Positions 1 through 5,481 of a stretch of 6,764 nt of DNA are shown piece by piece. Source of the DNA: Tenericutes bacterium 4572_104 (GTDB taxonomy: Bacteria > Bacillota_I > Bacilli_A > Izemoplasmatales > UBA5603); NCBI GenBank assembly GCA_002084435.1, contig NBLG01000026.1:1-6764 (forward strand), written 5' to 3'. The position numbers and the translations under genes were made by a program. Position 1 is the stretch's first letter, and each line of letters starts with the position of its first letter. The notes beneath the pieces were generated by a model. It saw only the letters and a list, made by a program, of their open reading frames with translations. It was not told the origin of the DNA and ran no database searches.

Positions 1-339
1 GCTGGTATGGGAGCAGAAGTTGGTACTGGTATGGGTGGATTCGGAATGGGCGAACCAGAGGAAAAATTGACTTCTACTGAAATTGGAAGAGTTTATGAGT
101 TAAAAAAGATCTTTTCAAGACTTTCATCTATAGAGTCATATCTTATAAGGACCACAGATCCAGAAATTTTAGAACTAAGAAAGTATGTTGCAAATGCTAT
201 AGGTCTATTTGAAATAGTTATTTCAAATTTTACACAATTTAAAGATAAGATTGACGATATAATCATTGTCTTTTATGAGTTTTTAGATACAGTATATAGC
301 TCACTGAAAAAATATTTCAGTGGTAAGGGGGAAAAATAA
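1..339 (+). CDS. C-terminal part of a head protein, possibly portal (gp20-like) tail; 5' truncated
   Basis: The frame is already open at base 1, so the gene very probably begins upstream. The ATG at 7 lies inside a Gly/Met/Glu-rich stretch and has no visible SD, so I do not take it as the start. After this low-complexity linker (about the first 20 residues) come roughly 90 residues predicted mainly helical, with heptad-like hydrophobic spacing and a Lys-rich end (KKYFSGKGEK). The stop at 337-339 is 2 bases before the protease start, so the two genes are in one operon. In T4-type phages the genes before the protease are the portal and small core proteins (20-67-68-21). A Gly/Met-rich linker plus a helical tail would suit the C-terminus of a portal, but that assignment rests on position and composition, not on a recognised motif. 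Confidence 0.6.
   Translation, partial: AGMGAEVGTGMGGFGMGEPEEKLTSTEIGRVYELKKIFSRLSSIESYLIRTTDPEILELRKYVANAIGLFEIVISNFTQFKDKIDDIIIVFYEFLDTVYSSLKKYFSGKGEK
302..322 (+). other. Perfect 8-bp stem-loop just before the protease SD
   Basis: CACTGAAA (302-309) pairs exactly with TTTCAGTG (315-322) around a 5-base loop. It lies in the last codons of the upstream gene, and two bases after it comes the SD AAGGGGG (325-331) of the protease gene. No U-run follows, so it is not a terminator. It may protect an mRNA end or tune protease translation; this is inference from position, and in AT-rich DNA it could be chance. Confidence 0.4.
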
Positions 340-341
340 TT

Positions 342-1004
342 ATGAGTTCTTTAATTATCGAGCAATCTATTTTTAGTGAGGCTAAAATTGTAAAAAGTAC
401 ACCCTCAAAAGCTATTTTTAGATGCCCCATTCAATCAGTTGATGAAGTAAATCAAAATAATAGGTTATATCCAAGTAGTGTATTGAAAGAAGGGATGGGT
501 AACTGTAAGTCAAGAATGAATAGACGAGCTTTTTATTCAGAACTTGATCACCCTCTACCAACAGCAAATGAACAAATTGATGGTATAAGACAAACAACTG
601 TCTCATTAAAGGAAGTTTCACATATTGTACGAGATTATGATTTTAAAGGTAATCATCTAATTGGAGAAATGGAAACAACAAGTACTCCAAATGGTGGAAT
701 TTTATTTGGACTACTTAAAGATAAAACTGGTGTTGGTTTCTCAATGCGTGGTTTAGCTGAATTAGAACGAGGACCTGATCATAGTATAGTTAAGTCTCCA
801 TTAACCATCATTGCTTTTGATGCAGTCTCAATGCCATCTCATAGATCAGCAATCGTTGATTTTAATGAGATGAAATTTGAACATAATGTTTTATTTGAGA
901 GTGAAAGTGGTTTAGTTTGTTTCAATGGTCGTTGTTTTATGCCAGAATACTTTGATAAACTGATCGAAACAAAAATGATTAGATTTTTTGATAAATGGAT
1001 ATAA
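342..1004 (+). CDS. 21: Prohead core protease, T4 gp21 family (MEROPS S80)
   Basis: Serine protease that digests the scaffold and trims the capsid protein inside the prohead before DNA packaging. The 220 residues are close to T4 gp21 (212). Family signatures appear in order: an N-terminal strand region with N-x-N-x-R-x-Y (about 37-43); the catalytic-His motif ELDHP, with H70; a VSH strand (92-94); GEMETTSTPNGG (108-119); the Ser motif GFSMRG, with S134; and FDAVSMPSH (159-167), the D-x-VS-x-PS element with D160. The start is supported by AAGGGGG at 325-331, 10 bases upstream. It follows the preceding gene by 2 bases and is in the same operon as the core genes and capsid. H70 and S134 are taken as catalytic by family pattern; the choice of Asp is less certain. 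Confidence 0.93.
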   Translation: MSSLIIEQSIFSEAKIVKSTPSKAIFRCPIQSVDEVNQNNRLYPSSVLKEGMGNCKSRMNRRAFYSELDHPLPTANEQIDGIRQTTVSLKEVSHIVRDYDFKGNHLIGEMETTSTPNGGILFGLLKDKTGVGFSMRGLAELERGPDHSIVKSPLTIIAFDAVSMPSHRSAIVDFNEMKFEHNVLFESESGLVCFNGRCFMPEYFDKLIETKMIRFFDKWI

Positions 1005-1010
1005 AGAGGT

Positions 1011-1361
1011 ATGAACGATATTACTAGATTTACAAGAAGTTCTCTATCATTTGCAAGAGAAACCTATAACATATAGTGGGACTAAAATAGTCAACTTAGC
1101 CAGCATGTACGGAAATGCAGTTGAAAAAAGAGAGAAAGCTGGGGTGAAAAATAGTCTGTTAAAGCTCCATTTAAAGGACAAGAATATAGAGATAAAATGA
1201 TGGCATACAAAGCAAGAGCAGCTATAAAAGGATATATGGCAAGTGCTAAATATACTCAAAATTTGAGTAAAAACTGTAAAAATGATAAATATAAACAACT
1301 TGTTACTCAATATTTGAACGACCTAAAAGATGCCATAGAAGAGGAAAAAAGTTATCTATAA
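1011..1361 (+). pseudogene. Small head-operon gene of unknown function, disrupted by apparent frameshift(s)
   Basis: No single frame stays open between the protease and the next gene, yet the sequence looks coding throughout. One frame is open from about 1015 to 1200 (containing LDLQEVLYHLQEKPITYSG and NLASMYGNAVEKREKAGVK). From 1155 a frame one base back reads KAPFKGQEYRDKMMAYKARA onward to a stop at 1359-1361. That second frame has a TAG at 1152-1154 and uses the codons favoured by neighbouring genes (AAA, GAA, GAT, AGA, GCT), whereas the first frame over 1155-1197 is rich in AAG, GAC, CTC and CTG. A base missing near 1153-1157 would explain this. The start is also unclear: ATG 1011 reads only 21 codons, and its SD AGAGG (1005-1009) is just 1 base away. 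Intact, it would be a basic, helical protein of about 115 residues. Alternative: two tiny genes joined by an ATGA overlap at 1197-1200, the second encoding 54 residues. I do not recognise the family. Confidence 0.5.
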
Positions 1362-1381
1362 AAGTCATAAGGAGAAAAAAA

Positions 1382-1672
1382 GTGAAAGTGGTAAATGAAA
1401 CTAAAAAAATAGTAAAAAAAGAAAATCTACCACAAATTTTAGAACGAATATTTGCAGTTTGTAAGGAAGATCCCAATTTTTATCTCAAAGAGAGAATTGA
1501 AGAAACTGATAATATAATTAACAAATTAAATATAAGAATTGAAAAATTTGATAACTTATTAAAAGAAGCACAGTCTATAAAGTTAAACCTCAAAAAACGA
1601 ATTGAGAATTTAGACCAAAAAAATGAAGAAACTAAAGAAAATATATTAGAAGAATTGGGGAGTGAAATATGA
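1382..1672 (+). CDS. Coiled-coil protein, candidate prohead core/scaffold component
   Basis: A 96-residue, highly charged protein read from GTG at 1382, chosen because AAGGAG (1369-1374) lies 7 bases before it. Residues about 38-92 are rich in Lys, Glu, Asn, Ile and Leu with heptad spacing (NKLNIRIEKFDNLLKEAQ and on), predicting a long coiled coil. There is no signal peptide or membrane segment. It lies between protease and capsid, where T4 places scaffold gene 22. It contains several (I/L)-x-E tripeptides, the sequence cut by gp21-type proteases (E21, E37, E41, E62, E90), as expected of a core protein degraded during maturation, although such tripeptides are common in Glu-rich helices. Its stop overlaps the next start (ATGA, 1669-1672), suggesting coupled translation. 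Function is inferred from position and composition only. Confidence 0.75.
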   Translation: MKVVNETKKIVKKENLPQILERIFAVCKEDPNFYLKERIEETDNIINKLNIRIEKFDNLLKEAQSIKLNLKKRIENLDQKNEETKENILEELGSEI

Positions 1673-2082
1673 ATATAACTATAACAAATATTCCTGATGT
1701 AACAAAAAAGAATATTGACCAATCTAAACAGTCCATTGCTGAGAAGATTATAACAAATGTCTATCCTCTATTTGATGATATTTATCAAGCAAAAAAATCC
1801 TCAATTAACTCGCTTCAAGAGGCAATAAAGCTTAAGAAAAAATCTTTAAGTAATGAGAAACAATCTATAGAAGAAATGATGGTGCACTATAGGAAGGCAA
1901 AAAAGATTTCTAATATTCTAGATCGTGTTAATAAGTTACTTCAGTTGGGAATCGCCTATGATGGATCAATGAAAAATGAGACTGTTATTTTATTGAAAAT
2001 ATTAGATAAGTTACCAGAGGAACAACTAAATCAACAATTAGAAAGGACAGTTGAGATGATTAACAAAAGATTTTCCAAATAA
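1669..2082 (+). CDS. Helical protein, candidate prohead core scaffold (gp22 position)
   Basis: A 137-residue Lys/Glu/Ser/Ile-rich protein whose ATG overlaps the previous stop as ATGA, with GGGGAG (1657-1662) 6 bases upstream. Residues about 20-75 and 105-135 look like long amphipathic helices, the first with heptad character (NSLQEAIKLKKKSLSNEKQSIEEM). The middle (about 75-100) includes ILDRVNKLLQLGIAYDG. Candidate prohead-protease sites of the (I/L)-x-E type fall at E25, E51, E69 and E117. It is the last gene before the capsid, the position of the main scaffold gene in T4, although T4 gp22 is much longer (about 269 residues). It could be the C-terminal half of a scaffold split over two genes, with the coupled upstream gene as the other half. 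No family motif is recognised. Confidence 0.75.
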   Translation: MNITITNIPDVTKKNIDQSKQSIAEKIITNVYPLFDDIYQAKKSSINSLQEAIKLKKKSLSNEKQSIEEMMVHYRKAKKISNILDRVNKLLQLGIAYDGSMKNETVILLKILDKLPEEQLNQQLERTVEMINKRFSK

Positions 2083-2179
2083 GAAGTTATTTCAGTCTGA
2101 ATCTTGAAGTTTCTAGAAACAAACTATTTATAGGTCTATCTAAGTTTCAATCTAAATACCAAAAAAAAATAGAACATAA

Positions 2180-2187
2180 TATAAATT
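2180..2187 (+). promoter_or_regulatory. T4-type late promoter octamer (7/8) before the capsid gene
   Basis: TATAAATT differs from the T4 late consensus TATAAATA only at the last base. It is placed so that transcription would begin about 6 bases later, giving a leader of roughly 40 bases that contains the capsid SD. It lies in the only long gap (2083-2233) of the head operon, which fits an extra promoter boosting the most abundant protein. At this AT content such octamers also arise by chance, so position is the main support. Confidence 0.5.
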
Positions 2188-2218
2188 TCGAGTATCTTAT
2201 CCTGTAAGAAATTAAAAT

Positions 2219-2224
2219 AGGAGG
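2219..2224 (+). promoter_or_regulatory. Strong ribosome binding site of the capsid gene
   Basis: AGGAGG lies 9 bases before ATG 2234, within an A-rich, probably unstructured stretch. It is among the strongest SD sequences in the window, fitting the high output needed for a capsid protein. Confidence 0.8.
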
Positions 2225-2233
2225 AAATAAATA

Positions 2234-3694
2234 ATGAAGGAATTACTGACTGAAGTCTATAAGACTACTAAGAAAATTAGTGGTGTAGACCCGTCAAAAC
2301 CAGGTAACTTAAAAGCTGTTCTTGTAGATGATACTGCATTTGAAACCTATGTAACAAGTTTGGCAGAATCAATTGAAAACAAGAAAGACCGTGCTAATTT
2401 TGTACAGTTAGCTGAAAACACAAGAATTAATCTATTAGAGAACTCAATGTTTCAGATCAATCCATATGAAACATTAACTCTACCTATTCTTCGTGTATTT
2501 TATCCAAAACTTGTTGCTAAAGAATTAGTAACTGTTTCACCAATGGATAAGCCAGAATCAGTTAAAGCTTTCATCAAAGCTCAGTTTACCACTTCAGCTA
2601 AGGCACCAGCTACGGGCACAACATATGATGCTCCTGTAACAACCACTGATATTTCGCAAGGTATTGCGTTTGGTACTCCAGTTGCTGCATCTTTTGCTGT
2701 TCCTAGCACTGCGTATGATATTCTAGATACTGCAGGATTGACTTCAACTGAGGCACATCTTGAAAGAGATTTTGAGATTACTGGTGTTTCAACAGATGGA
2801 ACTACTTACACTAATGTTTCTATTGTACCTGCTGTTGAAGGTCACTTCTCAGCTAGTGTATCAATTGGTGGTGTTGCTGACGTAGTTTCTGGTAAAGTTG
2901 ATTACTTAAATGGCACAGTTGACATTTCTAGTACAACTGGAGTTGTTAAGTTTGCTAAATATCAAGTAACTACTGCTCTAGAAGAAAATAGAATTAATCC
3001 TTCTGTTACATTGAACGTAGAAAAGATTCGTCTATACGCAAGAGATCGTCAGATTTCTGCTAACTGGACAATCAATATGGAGCAAGACATGAGAGCTCTA
3101 TTCGACGTTTCTATGCAAGCAGAGTTAGTTAATATTCTTGGTCAGCAAGTTGCTCTAGATATTGATAGAGAAATTATTAATGCTCTTATCACAGCAAATA
3201 CTAGATTGAATGATGCTACTCATACTGGAGCATTCACAAGAAATCCACCAGCTGGTTATACTTGGGGTACTAAATACTGGCATGAAAACATCATTCCTAT
3301 ATTGAATCAACTTTCAGGTCAGGTCTACACAGATACTAATATTGAGGCAGCTAACACAATTGCTGCGAATCCACTTGATGTTGCTATTCTTGAAGATCTA
3401 CAGACTTTTAATTACACAGGCACAAGCTCAGTTGATGGTGATCTAGGTTACCGTTCAGCTACAGTTGCTGGTGGAAAATGGAAGATCTTAACATCTGCAG
3501 TTGTTACACAAGGAACGATGCTGATGGTTTACAAACCAGTTGAAGAACTAAAAGCTGTTTATTTTTACAGTCCATATGTGCCGGCAGTACTTCATCCGTA
3601 TCCACTTGGATATTCTCCAAGCTTAACAATCTTGTCACGTTATGCGACAGCATTGGTAAGAAGTGCGGGTATTGCTGCATTGACAATTACTTAA
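2234..3694 (+). CDS. 23: Major capsid protein, T4 gp23 type (HK97 fold)
   Basis: Forms the hexamers of the head shell; 486 residues against 521 in T4 gp23. Residues 1-69 are a charged, helical propeptide-like region. Residues about 79-120 (LPILRVFYPKLVAKELVTV...PM) match the N-arm and entry into the fold. Residues about 120-250 are Thr/Ser/Val/Gly-rich beta structure with a KVDYLNGTVDI hairpin, probably an insertion domain. Residues 262-316 carry the family's most conserved block, with LYARDRQISANWTINMEQD and AELVNILGQQVALDIDREI. The C-terminal part has the FYSPYVPAV motif (444-452), comparable to the YxPYVP stretch of gp23 relatives. Likely prohead-protease sites are LLE69 and LAE61, near the T4 cleavage after residue 65. 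An SD AGGAGG and a late-promoter-like element precede it, and a terminator follows. Its codon use is less A-rich than that of the accessory genes downstream. Confidence 0.95.
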   Translation: MKELLTEVYKTTKKISGVDPSKPGNLKAVLVDDTAFETYVTSLAESIENKKDRANFVQLAENTRINLLENSMFQINPYETLTLPILRVFYPKLVAKELVTVSPMDKPESVKAFIKAQFTTSAKAPATGTTYDAPVTTTDISQGIAFGTPVAASFAVPSTAYDILDTAGLTSTEAHLERDFEITGVSTDGTTYTNVSIVPAVEGHFSASVSIGGVADVVSGKVDYLNGTVDISSTTGVVKFAKYQVTTALEENRINPSVTLNVEKIRLYARDRQISANWTINMEQDMRALFDVSMQAELVNILGQQVALDIDREIINALITANTRLNDATHTGAFTRNPPAGYTWGTKYWHENIIPILNQLSGQVYTDTNIEAANTIAANPLDVAILEDLQTFNYTGTSSVDGDLGYRSATVAGGKWKILTSAVVTQGTMLMVYKPVEELKAVYFYSPYVPAVLHPYPLGYSPSLTILSRYATALVRSAGIAALTIT

Positions 3695-3715
3695 TAATCA
3701 CTGGTTTAACAGATC

Positions 3716-3754
3716 AAAAAAGGCCTGGTTGGAGAAATCCTTCCAGGTCTTTTT
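3716..3754 (+). terminator. Intrinsic terminator after the capsid gene
   Basis: CCTGG (3724-3728) pairs with CCAGG (3743-3747), extended outward by a G-U pair, G-C and an A-run against CTTTTT. Inside, a symmetric TT/TT mismatch (3729-3730, 3741-3742) leads to a GGA/TCC mini-stem with a GAAA loop. The T-run at 3750-3754 completes a rho-independent terminator. The A-run on the 5' side gives the opposite strand a U-run too, so it may act in both directions. It starts 21 bases after the capsid stop. Confidence 0.88.
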
Positions 3755-3773
3755 CTCGTTGGAATTAGAACAA

Positions 3774-4586
3774 ATGATTATAAAACGACCAAAAAATAGG
3801 TATCAAAAAGGTATAAAACATTATATCAAAGATGTAGAATATGTTTCTTGCCCATACTGTGGAAAAAAGATGCAGTTTTTACATTGGGGACATTTACAAA
3901 AACTACATAGAAAAACAATTAAAGATGTTAGAGATGAATTTCCTGATATTCCCACAATGACAAAAAAAGAGTCAGAAAAAAGGGGTAAGATAAGAAGAAA
4001 GTGTAATAATAAAATATTAACCACATGCGAAAAAAGATATGGTGGAGTCGGTTTTGCTAGTAAAAAATTAGATATAAAAACAAGAGGTGTAATAAAAGAA
4101 CGATATGGCAATAAAAATATAATGAAAACGGATCACGGAAAAAAGTTTTTTGAAGGTGAATTAAATCCTTTGAAAGATTCGCAGATTAGAAAAACTCATA
4201 GGAAAAAACTTAAACAATATTATAAAAATAATCCTCATCATACAAAAGGTAAAACTTACGAAGAAATTCTGGGACCGGAAAAAGCCAAGAAGAGACGAAA
4301 AGAACAAGTCAAAAACGGTCAAAAAGGTTGGTTAATAGCTCCAAAAATTTCAACCCCTCAACTTAAACTTTTCAAAATGGTCAAAGAAAAATACCCCACT
4401 GCAGTACTTGAATATCCAATTCTTGATTATTGTCTTGACATAGCTGTCCCTGAACTAAAATTATGTTTTGAATACGATGGTTCATATTGGCATAATCCCG
4501 AAAAAGACAAAAGAAGAGATGAAGTTTTAAAAAAAATGGGTTGGAAGGTTATTAGATATATAGATTACCTTCCGTCTACTGTTTGA
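3774..4586 (+). CDS. Free-standing homing endonuclease: ROS/MucR-like zinc finger plus Vsr/EDxHD-like nuclease domain
   Basis: 270 residues from ATG 3774. A zinc finger opens the protein: C26-x2-C29-x10-H40-x4-H45, followed by KDVRDEFPDIP, as in ROS/MucR-like fingers of phage endonucleases. Residues about 80-125 contain two RYG-type repeats (TCEKRYGG, IKERYGN), seen in phage homing enzymes, then a linker with GKTYEEILGPEKAKKRRKEQ (about 159-178), typical of modular DNA-binding segments. The C-terminal part (about 194-265) is a Vsr-like, PD-(D/E)XK-related nuclease of EDxHD style: E213, D222 in LDIAV, E233 in FEYDG, H240 in SYWH, D249 in RRD, then GWKVIRY. It would cut DNA of related phages lacking the gene and so spread itself. 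The SD at ATG 3774 is weak (GGA, 10 bases away). In-frame TTG codons at 3759 and 3729 are alternatives, but 3729 lies inside the capsid terminator. It is strongly basic and A-rich, unlike the capsid gene. Confidence 0.87.
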   Translation: MIIKRPKNRYQKGIKHYIKDVEYVSCPYCGKKMQFLHWGHLQKLHRKTIKDVRDEFPDIPTMTKKESEKRGKIRRKCNNKILTTCEKRYGGVGFASKKLDIKTRGVIKERYGNKNIMKTDHGKKFFEGELNPLKDSQIRKTHRKKLKQYYKNNPHHTKGKTYEEILGPEKAKKRRKEQVKNGQKGWLIAPKISTPQLKLFKMVKEKYPTAVLEYPILDYCLDIAVPELKLCFEYDGSYWHNPEKDKRRDEVLKKMGWKVIRYIDYLPSTV

Positions 4587-4620
4587 TCATTCTCTTAAAA
4601 TTACTTAGATTTAAACTAAA

Positions 4621-4657
4621 AAAAGACCCTAGTTAGATTAATCTTTCTAGGGTCTTT
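4621..4657 (+). terminator. Intrinsic terminator after the endonuclease gene, probably bidirectional
   Basis: AAAGACCCTAG (4622-4632) pairs with CTAGGGTCTTT (4647-4657). Inside, a TT/TT mismatch (4633-4634, 4645-4646) is capped by AGA/TCT with a TTAA loop. On the plus strand the T-run is only three bases. On the minus strand the stem is followed by seven U, so it should stop minus-strand transcripts at least as well and keep them from running antisense into the endonuclease and capsid genes. Confidence 0.85.
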
Positions 4658-4675
4658 CCTCCGCTGGAGTTTGAA

Positions 4676-4889
4676 ATGAAAAATATAAATGATCTTACCT
4701 ATGATACCAACCATGTCTATAAATATGACAATTATATTTTTTATAGTTATCCCGTATATTCCAAGATTTCTAATACCCCCCAATAATGTTTGGGATAATA
4801 CTTGCGTTTCCGGCGATATTTATATCTATATCCACGGCCAAAATATTTTGGTTGTTTATACTTTTGATAATGATGCTTATTATGTTTAA
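4676..4889 (+). pseudogene. Small Tyr/Asn-rich protein of unknown function, split by a frameshift at a C6 run
   Basis: ATG 4676 has CTGGAG (4664-4669) 6 bases upstream and reads MKNINDLTYDTNHVYKYDNY and on to a TAA at 4784, 36 codons. The end of that frame is a run of six C (4776-4781). If one C is skipped, the frame continues without a stop through NNVWDNTCVSGDIYIYIHGQ to TAA at 4887-4889, giving a smooth 70-residue protein rich in Tyr, Asn and Asp in both halves, with no membrane segment. The matching composition across the junction and the clean SD say this is one gene. The apparent disruption could be a real mutation, length variation of the C run, programmed +1 frameshifting or a sequencing error. 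Another frame starting at ATG 4689 translates the first half as a hydrophobic peptide; I regard that as a shadow. The SD GGAG could also pair with CTCC at 4659-4662. Family not recognised. Confidence 0.6.
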
Positions 4890-4989
4890 TTTCCTTTTAT
4901 GTTTGTCTAAGTCCAACAAATGATAAACTACAAAATGCAAATATCCTAATTATTGTATAAATGATTGATTTCTTTATAAGATTTCTCCT
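4890..4989. other. Gap between convergent genes, no feature seen
   Basis: This AT-rich 100-base stretch separates the split plus-strand gene from the convergent Cys-rich gene. I find no convincing hairpin with U-run, no open frame with SD and no repeat. A TATAAATG at 4957-4964 is a 7/8 late-octamer match but leads into no plus-strand gene. Confidence 0.5.
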
Positions 4990-5271
4990 TTATTTTGACC
5001 AAATACCATGTTTTATAAAATAATTATCAACTAAATTATCAGAAATTTTAATCTTTAAATCAAACTTATTACCTTTTTTGATAAAATCGAAATGAGCATT
5101 ACAAAATGATTTACAAGTTCCTTTTACTAGACATGACATACATGGGCACAATTTCAAATAATCAGAATTTGCTTCAGGTATTATACAGACCTCTTTCCCA
5201 ATAACATGCATATTTTTTAGTACACATGGTTCATAACAGATAATTTCTGATTTGTTTTGTACTAGTTTCAT
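4990..5271 (-). CDS. Small cysteine-rich protein, likely metal binding, unknown function
   Basis: 93 residues with eight cysteines: C12, C16 and C29 spread through the first third, then a cluster CPCMSCLVKGTCKSFC (C42, C44, C47, C53, C57). The CxxCLVKxxCxxxC-like cluster resembles short Cys-rich proteins I recall from tailed phages, without known function. It could hold zinc or an iron-sulfur centre; no enzyme motif is seen. The C-terminal third (FIKKGNKFDLKIKISDN) is beta-like and basic. There is no signal peptide. The start is well supported: AAGAGG (5278-5283 on this strand) stands 6 bases before the ATG at 5271. It points toward the plus-strand genes and probably ends transcription at or before the bidirectional terminator at 4621-4657. 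Typical of phage accessory or early genes by size and orientation, which is inference. Confidence 0.8.
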   Translation of the reverse strand: MKLVQNKSEIICYEPCVLKNMHVIGKEVCIIPEANSDYLKLCPCMSCLVKGTCKSFCNAHFDFIKKGNKFDLKIKISDNLVDNYFIKHGIWSK

Positions 5272-5316
5272 TTAATACCTCTTAATATATTGTCGGTAAT
5301 TTTCTGGAAACTTTTT

Positions 5317-5445
5317 TTAATAATTACTTTTTTTTGAATTTGTATATATTTTATAACAATCACTAATATTTAGACTTTTTTTATTAAGAGCTGTAATAGT
5401 AGCACTACAGACAGTAATATTAGGTGATTGTAAAAGTTCCATCAT
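5317..5445 (-). CDS. Possible 42-residue protein between two minus-strand genes
   Basis: From the tandem ATGs at 5445 and 5442 this frame reads MMELLQSPNITVCSATITAL and on to a TAA at 5317-5319. It fills most of the 210-base gap between the 105-residue gene (stop 5482) and the Cys-rich gene (start 5271), on the same strand, with gaps of 36 and 45 bases. Its composition is protein-like rather than homopolymeric. Against it: no SD is visible before either ATG, and the 3' part is A-rich (NKKSLN...TNSKKSNY), as random translation of this DNA would be. It may be a real small gene or the remnant of one. Confidence 0.35.
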   Translation of the reverse strand: MMELLQSPNITVCSATITALNKKSLNISDCYKIYTNSKKSNY

Positions 5446-5481
5446 TCACATTACATTGAGTAAAAACAAAGCTCTTCTTGT

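Noticed and set aside
7..9. ATG at 7 as a gene start
   Set aside because: The frame is open to base 1, the ATG lies in a Gly/Met-rich repeat-like stretch and no SD can be seen; the gene is more likely truncated by the window.
418..621. Minus-strand frame of 67 codons inside the protease gene
   Set aside because: Shadow of a well-supported gp21-type gene; no SD and no family features.
1146..1155. Programmed -1 frameshift at the A5 run to join the two frames of the split gene
   Set aside because: Slipping back at the A-run leads at once into TAG at 1152-1154, and the heptamer does not fit X-XXY-YYZ; a mutation or read error just after the TAG is simpler.
1047..1310. Minus-strand frame of 87 codons rich in Phe, Ser and Ile
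   Set aside because: Antisense of A-rich plus-strand coding sequence gives Phe/Ser-rich translation; no SD found. The plus strand explains the region better despite its frameshifts.
1480..1722. Minus-strand frame of 80 codons
   Set aside because: Antisense to the coiled-coil genes; composition is that of a reverse translation of Lys/Glu/Ile codons.
2109..2120. 12-base perfect palindrome GTTTCTAGAAAC in the capsid leader region
   Set aside because: No loop for an RNA hairpin, no second copy and no known operator match; one such palindrome can occur by chance.
2125..2132. Exact late-promoter octamer on the minus strand (TATTTATA on plus); similar ones at 4817-4824 (minus) and 4718-4725 (plus)
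   Set aside because: Those at 2125 and 4817 point antisense into plus-strand genes, and the one at 4718 is inside a gene. About two exact octamers are expected by chance at this AT content, so position is not convincing.
3504..3686. Minus-strand frame of 60 codons at the end of the capsid gene
   Set aside because: Overlaps the conserved capsid C-terminus; shadow.
3821..4111. Minus-strand frame of 96 codons in the endonuclease gene
   Set aside because: Antisense to the zinc finger and RYG repeats of a recognised protein; hydrophobic composition typical of a shadow.
4689..4778. Hydrophobic N-terminal half of the frame starting at ATG 4689 (possible membrane protein)
   Set aside because: The overlapping frame from ATG 4676 has the SD and matches the composition of the downstream half; the hydrophobic reading is out of frame with it.
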